From Burkholderiales bacterium (GTDB lineage Bacteria; Pseudomonadota; Gammaproteobacteria; Burkholderiales; SG8-41), in assembly GCA_020854035.1 (NCBI GenBank), contig JADZGE010000063.1:1-56460 (forward strand): a stretch of 56,460 nt of DNA, given 5' to 3'. Positions 17,864 to 26,343 of the stretch are shown here, one piece after another. The notes under the pieces were generated by a model. It saw only the letters and a program-made list of their open reading frames with translations, did not search any database and was not told the DNA's origin. The position numbers and the translations under genes are program-made. The stretch's first letter is position 1; each line of letters opens with the position of its first letter.

Positions 17864-19813
17864 ATGTGCGGCATAGCGGGCGTATTTGACGCGGGCGGCA
17901 GGCGCGGGATCGACCGCGCGCTCCTCGATCGCATGAACGCGGCGCAGTTCCACCGCGGCCCGGACGAGGGTGGCGTGCACGTCGAGCCGGGCGTGGGGCT
18001 CGCGCACCGGCGGCTCTCGATCATCGACCTCTCGACCGGGCAGCAGCCCCTCTACAACGAGGACCGCAGCGTGTGCGTGGTCTTCAACGGGGAAATCTAC
18101 AACTTCCAGGAGCTGGTGCCCGAGCTTGCCGCGCTCGGTCATTCCTTCCGCACTCACTCCGATACCGAGGTCATCGTCCACGGCTGGGAGCAGTGGGGGG
18201 CGGACTGCGTCAAGCGCTTCCGCGGCATGTTCGCCTTCGCGCTGTGGGACCGCAACCGCGAGACGCTCTTCCTCGCCCGCGATCGCCTCGGTGTGAAGCC
18301 GCTCTACTACGCGCCGCTCGCCGGCGGGCTCTGGGTGTTCGGCTCGGAGCTGAAGGCGCTCCTCGCGCATCCCGCGCTGCCCCGCGAGATCGATCCGCAC
18401 GCGATCGAGGAGTACTTCGCCTACGGCTACATTCCCGAGCCGCGCACCATCTTCAGGGGCGTGCGCAAGCTCTCGCCGGGGTGCACGCTCGCCGTGACGC
18501 GCGGCGCGCCGGCGCCGCGACCCGTCGAGTACTGGGACGCGCCGTTCGCGCCCGCCGGCGCGGTGAGCGAGGAGGAAGCGCGCGAGGAGCTGATCGCCCG
18601 CCTGCGCGAATCGGTGAAGCTCCGCATGATCTCGGACGTCCCGCTCGGGGCGTTTCTCTCGGGCGGCGTCGATTCGAGCGCGGTGGTCGCGATGATGGCG
18701 GGCCTTGCGCGCGAGCCGGTCGTCACGTGCTCGATCTCGTTCGGCGACCCGGCGTTCAACGAGTCGGCGTACGCGAAAGCGGTGGCCGACCGCTACGCGA
18801 CGCGCCACCACGTCGAGCAGGTCGACCCCGAGGATTTCAGCCTCGTCGACCGCCTCGCCTCGCTCTACGACGAGCCCTACGCCGACAGCTCGGCGATTCC
18901 CACCTACCGCGTGTGTCAGCTCGCGCGCGCCTCGGTCACCGTGGCGCTCTCCGGCGACGGCGGCGACGAGAACTTCGGCGGCTACCGGCGCTACCGCTGG
19001 CACATGAACGAGGAGCGGGTGCGCTCGCTCGTTCCGCTTGCCCTTCGCCGGCCGGTATTCGGGCTGCTCGGCGAGCTCTACCCCAAGGCGGACTGGGCGC
19101 CGCGCGTCTTCCGCGCCAAGTCCACGCTCCAGGCGCTCGCGCGCGATTCGCTGGAAGGCTACTTCCACAGCGTGTCGGTCCTGCACGACGGCATGCGCCG
19201 GCGCCTCTTCAGCGCGCGGCTGCGCGCCGAGCTGCAGGGATACGCGGCGATCGAGGTGCTCCGCCGCCACGCGGCGCGCGCGCCGACCGATCACCCGCTC
19301 TCGCTCATCCAGTACCTGGACCTCAAGACCTACCTCGTCGGCGACATCAACACCAAGGTCGACCGCGCGAGCATGGCGCACTCGCTCGAAGTGCGCGAGC
19401 CGCTCATGGACCACCCGCTCGTCGAGTGGCTCTCGGGCCTGCCGCCGGAATGGAAGCTCCGGGGCGGCGAGGGCAAGCTGCTGTTCAAGAAGGCGCTGGA
19501 ACCCCATCTCCCGCACGAGATCCTCTACCGGCCCAAGATGGGCTTCGCGGTGCCGCTCGCGCGCTGGTTCCGCGGGCCGCTGAGAGAGGCGATACGCGGC
19601 GCCGTGCTCGGCCCGGTGCTGGCGGATACCGGCTGGTTCGATCCCGGCTACCTGCGGCGGCTCGTGGACGATCACCAGTCGGGGGCGAGCGACCACAGCG
19701 CGCCGCTGTGGTCGCTGCTCATGTTCGAGTCTTTCCTGAGGAACGTGATGGGCGCGCAGGGCGCGGCGCCGGCGCGCTCCGCGCCGTTGTCCGGCGCAAC
19801 CGGGGGCGGATGA
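17864..19813 (+). CDS. Exosortase A system amidotransferase 1 (asparagine synthetase B-like)
   Basis: 649 aa from ATG 17864, chosen because MCGI places Cys2 as the N-terminal glutaminase nucleophile; AAGAGG precedes it. The glutaminase domain (about 1-200) has RLSIIDL and FNGEIYN. The synthetase domain has the PP-loop SGGVDS (266-271) and SGDGGDENFGGY. It would hydrolyse glutamine and pass ammonia to an ATP-activated carboxylate. In this EPS setting that may be a uronic acid of the glycan rather than aspartate, which is inference. Flanked on both sides by family A hairpins. Confidence 0.92.
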   Translation: MCGIAGVFDAGGRRGIDRALLDRMNAAQFHRGPDEGGVHVEPGVGLAHRRLSIIDLSTGQQPLYNEDRSVCVVFNGEIYNFQELVPELAALGHSFRTHSDTEVIVHGWEQWGADCVKRFRGMFAFALWDRNRETLFLARDRLGVKPLYYAPLAGGLWVFGSELKALLAHPALPREIDPHAIEEYFAYGYIPEPRTIFRGVRKLSPGCTLAVTRGAPAPRPVEYWDAPFAPAGAVSEEEAREELIARLRESVKLRMISDVPLGAFLSGGVDSSAVVAMMAGLAREPVVTCSISFGDPAFNESAYAKAVADRYATRHHVEQVDPEDFSLVDRLASLYDEPYADSSAIPTYRVCQLARASVTVALSGDGGDENFGGYRRYRWHMNEERVRSLVPLALRRPVFGLLGELYPKADWAPRVFRAKSTLQALARDSLEGYFHSVSVLHDGMRRRLFSARLRAELQGYAAIEVLRRHAARAPTDHPLSLIQYLDLKTYLVGDINTKVDRASMAHSLEVREPLMDHPLVEWLSGLPPEWKLRGGEGKLLFKKALEPHLPHEILYRPKMGFAVPLARWFRGPLREAIRGAVLGPVLADTGWFDPGYLRRLVDDHQSGASDHSAPLWSLLMFESFLRNVMGAQGAAPARSAPLSGATGGG

Positions 19814-19821
19814 GCGACGGA

Positions 19822-20035
19822 TTTTCACGCAAAGAACGCGAAGCACGCCAAGAGAGCGCAGCCAAAGACGGGAAGGAATTGAACAGGAGGCAACAGAGGG
19901 AACAGAGAACCGTCCTGAACTCTGTTTACTCCGTTCCCTCCTGTTGGAAACAAATCTTTGCGGTCTTGGCGGTCTTTGCGTGAGATACCTACTTTTCGAA
20001 ACGAATCTTTGCGGCCTTTGCGGTCTTTGCGTGAA
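19822..20035. repeat. Family A long hairpin repeat, copy 2, with an extra right arm
   Basis: This fills most of the gap 19814-20081. The left arm at 19822-19851 is of CACGCAAAG type. Inner arms lie at about 19879-19911 (GAACAGGAGGCAACAGAGG) and 19921-19947 (complement), and the right arm ends at 19984. A second right arm, again ending CTTTGCGTGAA, follows at 20006-20035 after a 20-bp spacer, so the right end is duplicated. The inner sequence is related to copy 1 but not identical. Confidence 0.85.
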
Positions 20036-20081
20036 TCAATCGACTGCGCGGCACCGCGCCGCGACCACTGACTGACTGCGC

Positions 20082-21302
20082 ATGCGCGTCGTTCACATCC
20101 TCGACCACTCCATACCGCGGCAGACCGCGTACGCGGCGCGCACGCTCGCCACGCTGAAGGGGCAGCGCGCGCTCGGCTGGGAGACGTTCCACCTCACCGG
20201 GCCGCGCCAGGGGCCGGGCGCCGCGCGGGAGGAGGAGGTGAACGGGTGGCTTTTCCACCGCACGCCTTCGCCCGGCGGGATACTCGAGGGAATTCCCGGC
20301 GTGGGCGAGATCGAGCTGATGGGCGAGATCGCGTGGCGCATCGAGCAGGTGGCGCGCCGGGTGCACCCGCACGTCTTGCACGCGCATTCCCCGGCTCTCA
20401 ACGTGCTGCCCGCGCTGTGGGTGGCCCGCCGCCTCGGCATCCCGGTCGCCTACGAGATGCGCGCGCCGTGGGAGGACGTGGCGGTGAAGCGCCGCAGCGC
20501 CCGCGAGGGGGGGCTTCGCTACCGCGCGCTGCGCGCGCTGGAGACGTGGGCGTTGAAGCGCGTCGACGCCGTCGCCACGGTGTGCGAGGCGCTGCGCGCG
20601 GAGATCGTCGCCCGGGGGGTCGCGCCCGGGAAGGTGACGGTCGTGCCGCACGCGGTGGACGCCGGGGAGTTCCCCGCCGAGCGCGCCCCGGATCCCGCGT
20701 TGCGCCAGCGCCTGGGGCTCGCCGACGCCGAACTCGTGCTGGGCTTCGTCGGCTGCTTCCACGAGCGCGACGGCGTCGCGGACCTGCTGCGGGCGTCACG
20801 CCGCCTCGTCGATGCGGGCGAAAAGGTGCGGGTCCTGCTGGTGGGCTCCGGCGCGCACGAGGGCGAGTCAAGGCGCCTCGCGGCCGAGCTCGGCCTCGGC
20901 GATCGCACCGTTTTCGCCGGTGATCCGCCGCCGGGAGAACTCGACCGCTACTACGATCTCATCGACATCTTCGTCTATCCCCGGCTCGCGATGCGGCTCT
21001 TCGAGGTCGTGACGCCGTTTCGCCCCCTCGAAGCGATGGCGCACGGGGGGCTCGTCATCGCCTCGGATCTCGGCGGGCACCGCGACCTCATCCGGCCGGG
21101 GGATACCGGCGAGCTTTTCGCCGGCGGCGACCCCGACGCCCTCGCGCGCGCGGTGATGACGCTGCGGCGCGATACGGCGGGCTGGCCGGCGCGGCGCGCG
21201 GCCGCGCGCCGCTACGTGCAGGCGGAACACAGCGCGACGGCGGTGGCCAGGCGCTACGGCGAGATGTACGCCCGCCTCACCGGTGCCCCGCGCCCGGCAT
21301 GA
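20082..21302 (+). CDS. Glycosyltransferase family 4, PEP-CTERM/XrtA-associated (TIGR04063-like)
   Basis: 406 aa GT-B enzyme opening MRVVHILDHSIPRQTAYAAR, the hallmark of the exosortase-associated GT4 group. Other landmarks are HVLHAHSPALNVLPALW, MRAPWEDVAVKRRS, the donor-site FVGCFHERDGVADLL, and FRPLEAMAHGGLVIASDLGGH with the EX7E-type glutamate. It would transfer a sugar to the growing lipid-linked repeat unit at the cytoplasmic face. Its last codons overlap the next glycosyltransferase start by 4 bp (21299-21302), so the two are cotranslated. Confidence 0.9.
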   Translation: MRVVHILDHSIPRQTAYAARTLATLKGQRALGWETFHLTGPRQGPGAAREEEVNGWLFHRTPSPGGILEGIPGVGEIELMGEIAWRIEQVARRVHPHVLHAHSPALNVLPALWVARRLGIPVAYEMRAPWEDVAVKRRSAREGGLRYRALRALETWALKRVDAVATVCEALRAEIVARGVAPGKVTVVPHAVDAGEFPAERAPDPALRQRLGLADAELVLGFVGCFHERDGVADLLRASRRLVDAGEKVRVLLVGSGAHEGESRRLAAELGLGDRTVFAGDPPPGELDRYYDLIDIFVYPRLAMRLFEVVTPFRPLEAMAHGGLVIASDLGGHRDLIRPGDTGELFAGGDPDALARAVMTLRRDTAGWPARRAAARRYVQAEHSATAVARRYGEMYARLTGAPRPA

Positions 21303-22474
21303 GGATCATCACCTACACGACGCTCTACCCGAACGCGGCGCGCCCCGGACACGGCATCTTCGTCGAGACGAGGCTCGCCCAGCTCGTCGCGAGCGGCGCG
21401 GTGCGCTCGACCGTGGTGGCGCCCGTGCCCTGGTTCCCGATCGGCGCGCCCGCGTTCGGCGACTACGCGCGGCACGCGCGGGCGCCACGGCGGGAGGAGC
21501 GCGCGGGGCTCTGCGTTCTCCACCCGCGCTTCCCGTCCGTGCCGAAGGTCGGCATGACGGTGGCGCCGTTTCTCCTCGCGGCGGCGACGCTCCCCGCGGT
21601 GCGGCGTGTCGCGGCGGGTGACGAGCGCTGCGTTCTCATCGACGCCCATTATTTCTATCCCGACGGCGTCGCCGCGGTAATGCTCGGCGCGCGACTTTCG
21701 CTGCCGGTCGTCATCACCGCCCGCGGCACCGATCTCAACCTCATCCCGGAGCATGCCCTGCCGCGCCGGATGATCCGCTGGGCCGCCGGGCGCGCGGCGG
21801 GGCTCGTCACGGTCAGCGCGGCGCTCAAGGAGCGGCTCGTGGGGCTGGGCGTCGATCCCTGGCGAGTGGAGGTGCTGCGCAACGGCGTCGATTGCGCGCG
21901 CTTTCGTCCGATCGATCGCGAGGCGGCGCGGCGCGAGCTGGGGTACGCCCGGCGCACGCTCCTCTCCGTGGGGAACCTCGTGCCGCTGAAAGGCCACGAT
22001 CTCGTGATCCGGTGCCTTGCGCTCGTTCCCGGCTGCGACCTCGTCGTCGCGGGCGAGGGGCCGGAACGGTCGGCGCTCGAAGCGCTGGCGCGCGATACCG
22101 GGGTCGCCGGGCGCGTGCGCTTTACCGGCGCCCTCGACCAGGACGCGCTCGCGCGCCACTACGCGGCGGCAGACGCGCTCGTTCTCGCCTCGAGCCGCGA
22201 GGGCTGGGCCAACGTGCTGCTGGAAGCGATGGCGTGCGGCACCCCGGTCGTCGCGACGCGGGTCGGGGGCAACCCGGAAGCGGTCGCGGCGCCCGAAGCG
22301 GGCGTGCTCGCCGGCGAGCGCACGCCGGAGGCGATCGCGGCGGCGTTGCGGGAGCTTCACTCGCGCGGGATCGACCGCGCGCGGACGCGGCGTTACGCGG
22401 AGCGGTTCGGCTGGGACGAGACGACGCGCGGGCAGATCGCGCTCTTCCGGCGGATCCTGGAAAAGCACAAGTGA
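21299..22474 (+). CDS. Glycosyltransferase family 4
   Basis: 391 aa GT-B protein. The N-terminus is MRIITYTTLYPNAARPGHGIF. The donor half has LLSVGNLVPLKGHDLVIRC, then SREGWANVLLEAMACGTPVVAT with the EX7E pattern and RVGGNPEAVAAPEAG. It starts in the ATGA overlap with the previous glycosyltransferase. Sugar specificity cannot be read from sequence. The stop is immediately followed by a family A hairpin. Confidence 0.88.
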   Translation: MRIITYTTLYPNAARPGHGIFVETRLAQLVASGAVRSTVVAPVPWFPIGAPAFGDYARHARAPRREERAGLCVLHPRFPSVPKVGMTVAPFLLAAATLPAVRRVAAGDERCVLIDAHYFYPDGVAAVMLGARLSLPVVITARGTDLNLIPEHALPRRMIRWAAGRAAGLVTVSAALKERLVGLGVDPWRVEVLRNGVDCARFRPIDREAARRELGYARRTLLSVGNLVPLKGHDLVIRCLALVPGCDLVVAGEGPERSALEALARDTGVAGRVRFTGALDQDALARHYAAADALVLASSREGWANVLLEAMACGTPVVATRVGGNPEAVAAPEAGVLAGERTPEAIAAALRELHSRGIDRARTRRYAERFGWDETTRGQIALFRRILEKHK

Positions 22475-22476
22475 CT

Positions 22477-22582
22477 CACGCGAAGCACGCAAAGCACGCA
22501 AAGCACGCGAAGCACGCAAAGGAAGGAAAGCTGAAGAGATGAACCGAGTTTCTTTGCGGCCTTGGCGGTCTTTGCGCGAAAC
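22477..22582. repeat. Family A hairpin repeat, copy 3 (clearest 9-bp tandem units)
   Basis: The left arm is five head-to-tail 9-bp units CACGC(A/G)AAG at 22477-22521, the cleanest display of the unit. The right arm at 22551-22582 reads as the complement (CTTTGCGGCCTTGGCGG...). The inner arms seen in copies 1 and 2 are reduced to about 30 bp. The element occupies nearly the whole 147-bp gap before the next amidotransferase gene. Confidence 0.85.
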
Positions 22583-22621
22583 TTGCTCCTGGGTCAGCTC
22601 GAACGTGAAAGCGACGCATCG

Positions 22622-24550
22622 ATGTGCGGCATCCACGGCCTGATCAACTTCGACGGCGCCCCGGCCGACGCGGCGCTCATGTCCGCCATGGGGCGCGTCA
22701 CCGTGCACCGCGGCCCGGACGACGAGGGGTTCCACGCCGACGGCCCGTGCGCGATCGGCATGCGGCGGCTTTCCATCATCGACCTCGCCGGCGGGCACCA
22801 GCCGATCTCGAACGCGGAGGGCACCCTGTGGGTGGTCTGCAACGGCGAGATCTACAACTTCCGCGAGCTGCGCCGCGAGCTGGAGGCGGCCGGGCACCGC
22901 TTCAGGACCGGCTCGGATACCGAGACGATCGTGCACGGCTACGCGCAGTGGGGAGACGACTTCGTCCACCGCCTGAACGGCATGTACGGCTTCGCGCTGT
23001 GGGATGCGCGCCGCCGCCGCCTCGTCGTGGGGCGGGATCGCCTCGGCGTGAAGCCCGTCTACGTTTATCGCGACGCGCGCCGCCTCGCGTTTTCCTCGGA
23101 AGCGAAGGCGCTCCTCGCGCTGCCGGGCGTCGCGGCGGCGATCGACCCGCGGGCGCTTCGTTCCTATCTCGACCTGGGTTACGTTGCCGCGCCGCGTTCG
23201 ATGTTCCACGGCATCGCGAAGTTGCCGCCCGCGACGATGCTCGCGATCGAGGACGGGCGGGTCGAGGAGCGCCGTTACTGGCGCATTCCGGCGGACACGG
23301 ATCGCGCGACTCCCGAGCGCGAATGGGTGGAGCGGACCCGCGCGCGCCTGGGCGAAGCCGTGCGCATGCAGATGGTGAGCGATGTGCCGATCGGCGCGTT
23401 CCTCTCCGGCGGGATCGACTCGAGCACGGTGGTCGGGTTCATGGCCGCCGCGAGCCGGGAGCCCATACGAACCTACGCGATCGGCTTCAAGGGGACCGCG
23501 GCCGACGAGTACTACAACGAGCTGCCGTACGCGCGCCGTGTCGCGGAAATCTTTCATACCGAGCACCACGAGATCGTCGTGCGCCCCGACGTCGTCTCGC
23601 TTCTCCCGCGCCTCGCCTGGCACATGGACGAGCCGGTGTCGGACACCGCCTTCATCACGACCTTCCTCGTCTCCGAGTTCGCGCGGCGCGAAGTCACGGT
23701 GATTCTCTCGGGCGTGGGGGGCGACGAGCTCTTCGGGGGCTACCGGCGCTACCTCGGCAACCACTACCAGTCGTATTTCGACCGGCTGCCGGCGTGGGTG
23801 CGCCGTGCCGCGGCCGCGGTGGGCGGGCGCCTGCCGAGCGACCGGCATTCGCCGCTCCTCAATCTCTCGCGGCTCGCGAAAGGGTTCCTGGAAAGCGCCG
23901 GGCTCCCGTTCGAGGAGCGCTATCGCGCCTATGTGCGGGTATTCGGCGGCGACGAGGGCGCGCGGCTCCTCGTCGAGGGCGCCGCGGCGGGTCCCGACCC
24001 GATCGCCGAAGCGTTCGGCCGCGCCGGCAGCGAGGATGCGCTCGCCCGCATGCTGGCGGTGGACGCCGAGACGCAACTCCCGGATGACCTCCTGCTCCTC
24101 ACCGACAAGATGAGCATGGCGGTGTCGCTGGAGTGCCGCGTGCCGCTCCTCGATCACGAGCTCGTGGAGCTCGCCGCGCGCATGCCGGAAGGCGTGAAGA
24201 TCCGCGGCGGGAGGTTGAAGCACGTGATGAAGGAAGCCGTCTCGCACCTGCTGCCGCGCGACATCCTGGAGCGGAAGAAGCGCGGCTTCGGCACGCCGAT
24301 GGGCGCGTGGCTGAAGGAGGACCTCGCGCCGCTCGTGGCGGGGCTCCTGTCCGAGCGCGTGGTCGCCGGGCGCGGGCTCTTCCGCTACCCGGCGGTGCGC
24401 GATCTCGTGGCGGCGCACGAGGCGAACCGGGTGGACGGCACCGACCGGCTGCTCTCGCTCATCAACCTCGAGGTCTGGTCGCGCCTCTACCTCGACGGGC
24501 GCTCGCCCGGCGACGTGACGGACGAGCTGAAGGGCTTGTTGGCGAAGTAG
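22622..24550 (+). CDS. Asparagine synthetase B-like amidotransferase (second copy)
   Basis: 642 aa from ATG 22622, giving MCGI with Cys2 as glutaminase nucleophile; the frame is open upstream only through the repeat. The glutaminase domain has RRLSIIDLAGGHQPISN and CNGEIYNF. The synthetase PP-loop is SGGIDSS (262-268), followed by LSGVGGDELFGGYRRY. It differs throughout from the copy at 17864, so it is a divergent paralogue rather than a recent duplicate. It probably amidates a glycan carboxylate or an amino-acid substituent. Neighbours are a glycosyltransferase upstream and a methyltransferase downstream. Confidence 0.9.
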   Translation: MCGIHGLINFDGAPADAALMSAMGRVTVHRGPDDEGFHADGPCAIGMRRLSIIDLAGGHQPISNAEGTLWVVCNGEIYNFRELRRELEAAGHRFRTGSDTETIVHGYAQWGDDFVHRLNGMYGFALWDARRRRLVVGRDRLGVKPVYVYRDARRLAFSSEAKALLALPGVAAAIDPRALRSYLDLGYVAAPRSMFHGIAKLPPATMLAIEDGRVEERRYWRIPADTDRATPEREWVERTRARLGEAVRMQMVSDVPIGAFLSGGIDSSTVVGFMAAASREPIRTYAIGFKGTAADEYYNELPYARRVAEIFHTEHHEIVVRPDVVSLLPRLAWHMDEPVSDTAFITTFLVSEFARREVTVILSGVGGDELFGGYRRYLGNHYQSYFDRLPAWVRRAAAAVGGRLPSDRHSPLLNLSRLAKGFLESAGLPFEERYRAYVRVFGGDEGARLLVEGAAAGPDPIAEAFGRAGSEDALARMLAVDAETQLPDDLLLLTDKMSMAVSLECRVPLLDHELVELAARMPEGVKIRGGRLKHVMKEAVSHLLPRDILERKKRGFGTPMGAWLKEDLAPLVAGLLSERVVAGRGLFRYPAVRDLVAAHEANRVDGTDRLLSLINLEVWSRLYLDGRSPGDVTDELKGLLAK

Positions 24551-24573
24551 CGGTGGTTGGGCGGCGGCTGTTG

Positions 24574-24632
24574 CTCGCAAAGCACGCGAAGCACGCAAAG
24601 AGAAGACTCCTTCCCCTTGGAGGGGAGGGAAG
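24574..24632. repeat. Chimeric repeat: family A left arm joined to a family B palindrome
   Basis: Positions 24574-24600 carry CACGCGAAG/CACGCAAAG units like other family A left arms, but no A right arm follows. Eight bases on, 24609-24632 is a family B palindrome with centre near 24619 (CCCCTTGGAGGGG). The bases after it (GACAGAGAGAACCG) resemble the inside of an A element. This looks like a B unit inserted into an A element that has since lost its right half. Confidence 0.6.
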
Positions 24633-24659
24633 TTGGACAGAGAGAACCGAACGGATGGT

Positions 24660-24756
24660 TATACTTTGCTGCTTCACCATTCCCGGCGTGTGACAGGAAC
24701 GGACCTCACGCCGGGTGCGCAAGGACGGGGGAGGTCATGCTGACCGCGGGATTTCG
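24660..24756 (+). promoter_or_regulatory. Putative leader: -10 element, 9-bp hairpin and 7-codon mini-ORF before a methyltransferase
   Basis: TATACT at 24660-24665 is a good -10 candidate, although no good -35 is visible. A perfect 9-bp inverted repeat follows: CCCGGCGTG at 24682-24690 and CACGCCGGG at 24707-24715, with a 16-nt loop. A strong GGGGGAGG then precedes ATG 24737, which opens a 7-codon frame (MLTAGFR) ending in an ATGA overlap with the methyltransferase start at 24757. The arrangement suggests translational coupling or leader control, but nothing tests it here. Confidence 0.35.
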
Positions 24757-25581
24757 ATGACCACGCTGAATGCAGCGGAGCATGCCGGCACGGCAGGCGC
24801 GACGCCGGAGGACGTCGTGCGCGACATCCTCGCCTACATCAAGGCGCAGAGCCGCGGGGCGTACGGCTACGTGGCGCAGGAGCAGTTCGAGCGGCTCTAC
24901 TACAGCGCGCGCTACATCGAGAGCCGGGGCCGGAAGTCGGACGCCATACTCGATATCGGCAGCCATCCGTACTTCGTGCCGGCCTACCTCAGCCTGCGCG
25001 GGTTCGAAAACGTCCTGACCGTCGAGATACCGCGGCGCGACGACTACGCCCGGTCGCCATCGTGGAAGTTCCGCAGCATCACTCTCGACATCGAGGAATC
25101 CAGGTTTCCGCTCCCGGACGATTCCCTCGACCTCGTCGTCCTGTTCGAGGTGTTCGAGCACCTCTACCGCCGGCCGAACCAGGTATTCCGCGAGATCTGC
25201 CGGATACTGAAGCCCGGTGGACGGGTGATGATCTCGACGCCCAACGGCGCGCGGCTCAGCAGCTACGCGCGCGCCGTATTCCGGCAGCAGTTCGGCGGCT
25301 CGCTCCACGAGGCATCGGCGTGCTTCGAGTCGTCGGGAATTTACACGCACCTGCGCGAGTATTCGCTCGCCGAGCTGCGCGACTACCTGGGGCATTTCGA
25401 CCTCGTGGTGGAGGAAGTGAAGTTCCAGTCGTTCCGCCATCTCGAGTACCCCTACGAGAACGCGCTCGCGAAGGGGTTCGACCTGGCGTTCTCGTGGATC
25501 AAGAAGCGCCTGACGGCGATTCACATCATCCAGACGAACATCTTCATCGTCGCGCGCTGCACCAAGAAGCCGGCGGCGTGA
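24757..25581 (+). CDS. Class I SAM-dependent methyltransferase
   Basis: 274 aa from ATG 24757. The frame is open to GTG 24715, but the strong ribosome site upstream serves a mini-ORF that overlaps ATG 24757 by ATGA. SAM-binding motif I is AILDIGSHPYFVPAYLSL, the acidic loop is VEIPRRDDY, and motifs II/III are LDLVVLFEVFEHLYRRPNQ and ILKPGGRVMISTPNG. This is a UbiE/Methyltransf_11-type fold. The C-terminus has a weakly hydrophobic helix (ALAKGFDLAFSWI). It probably methylates a sugar hydroxyl of the EPS unit. Acceptor unknown. Confidence 0.85.
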   Translation: MTTLNAAEHAGTAGATPEDVVRDILAYIKAQSRGAYGYVAQEQFERLYYSARYIESRGRKSDAILDIGSHPYFVPAYLSLRGFENVLTVEIPRRDDYARSPSWKFRSITLDIEESRFPLPDDSLDLVVLFEVFEHLYRRPNQVFREICRILKPGGRVMISTPNGARLSSYARAVFRQQFGGSLHEASACFESSGIYTHLREYSLAELRDYLGHFDLVVEEVKFQSFRHLEYPYENALAKGFDLAFSWIKKRLTAIHIIQTNIFIVARCTKKPAA

Positions 25582-25860
25582 AGGAGTTCCCTCCCCTTCA
25601 AGGGGAGAGCTAGGGTTGGGGCGCAGTCGGCGCGATCACCGTCAAGAAGGAGTTCCCTCCCCTTCAAGGGGAGGGCCAGGGTGGGGATGGGGTGCGGTGA
25701 AACCACCGTTCAACTTCACGTTCAACGTCAACCCCATCCCCATCCCAACCTTCCCCTTGAAGGGGAAGGGGCAAGACCAGTTTCCCTTCCATTCAAGGAG
25801 GGCTACCTCTCCTCCCTCCCCTTCAAGGGGAGGGTTGGGGTGGGGATGGGTGCGCATCGG
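25579..25860. repeat. Family B palindrome array upstream of DUF559
   Basis: This occupies the gap 25582-25953. Four palindromes of CCCCTTGAAGGGG type (read as CCCCTTCAAGGGG in the other orientation) have centres at 25599, 25665, 25759 and 25824, that is, spacings of 66, 94 and 65 bp. Between them lie G-rich/C-rich runs of the GGTTGGGGTGGGGATGGGG kind, in alternating orientation, so the whole is a set of paired inverted modules. The 90 bp from 25861 to 25953 hold no repeat I recognise, apart from the TGGAGGGGG that serves as ribosome site for the DUF559 gene. Confidence 0.85.
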
Positions 25861-25953
25861 ATCGGAAACGGCGTGGGGACCGGGTGCGGCGTGTCCGCTC
25901 GCCTTCGGTGTCAACCTCCACTGCCATCCCGGCGTTCCCCTGGAGGGGGCGCA

Positions 25954-26343
25954 ATGAAGGGACAAACGAACCCGGCAATCCTCGGGCAGAAGCTGCCGCA
26001 AAGGCTGCGCCGCGACATGACGGACGCAGAGCGGAAACTCTGGCGAGCGCTGCGGCAGAAGCAGGCCGGCGGGCACAAGTTCCGACGGCAGCATCCGTTC
26101 GGCGATTACATCGTCGACTTCGTGTGCCTCGAATCGATGCTCGTCGTGGAGGTGGATGGCGGGCAGCACGCGGAGCTGGAGCAGCGGGATACGGCGCGAA
26201 CCGCCGTGCTCGCGAAGGCGGGCTTTCGCGTGCTGCGATTCTGGAATCACGAGGTGCTCAGGGATACGGATGCCGTGCTGGAGGCGATATGGAGGGCGCT
26301 GGAAGAGGGCACCCCATCCCCACCCTCTGATCCCTCCCCTTGA
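25954..26343 (+). CDS. DUF559 endonuclease-like protein embedded in family B repeats
   Basis: 129 aa from ATG 25954, with GGAGGGGG just upstream. The DUF559 core runs from about residue 13 to 117: LRRDMTDAERKLWRALR, then GGHKFRRQHPFGDYIVDF (Asp51, Asp55), VCLE, and VVEVDGGQHAE (Glu66, Asp68). These acidic residues plus Gln71/His72 fit the Vsr-like, PD-(D/E)XK-related nuclease fold attributed to this family. The last 10 residues (TPSPPSDPSP) are read from the repeat consensus, and the TGA stop lies at the centre of the next palindrome (26342). It is unrelated in function to EPS synthesis. No methylase partner is nearby. It could be a solitary nuclease that travels with, or acts on, the repeats. 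Confidence 0.85.
   Translation: MKGQTNPAILGQKLPQRLRRDMTDAERKLWRALRQKQAGGHKFRRQHPFGDYIVDFVCLESMLVVEVDGGQHAELEQRDTARTAVLAKAGFRVLRFWNHEVLRDTDAVLEAIWRALEEGTPSPPSDPSP

Noticed and set aside
22477..22521. CRISPR-like or tandem satellite at family A arms
   Set aside because: The units are 9 bp and contiguous, with a complementary arm nearby, so this is a hairpin repeat rather than repeat plus spacers.
21254..24598. A 1114-residue open frame on the minus strand
   Set aside because: It lies opposite two well-recognised plus-strand genes, has no domain and is rich in Arg/Glu/Ala/Val, the usual antisense frame in GC-rich DNA. The same reasoning rejects the long minus frames at 17783-19846, 45851-48718 and 7788-9473.
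25681..25953. N-terminal extension of the DUF559 protein (91 extra residues)
   Set aside because: The extension is translated palindrome repeat (HPHPNLPLEGEG-like) with no family match, and a good ribosome site precedes the inner ATG at 25954.
25954..26343. DUF559 gene as part of a restriction-modification or very-short-patch repair system
   Set aside because: No methyltransferase of DNA type or other restriction component is adjacent. The nearby methyltransferases have small-molecule or sugar-type motifs.
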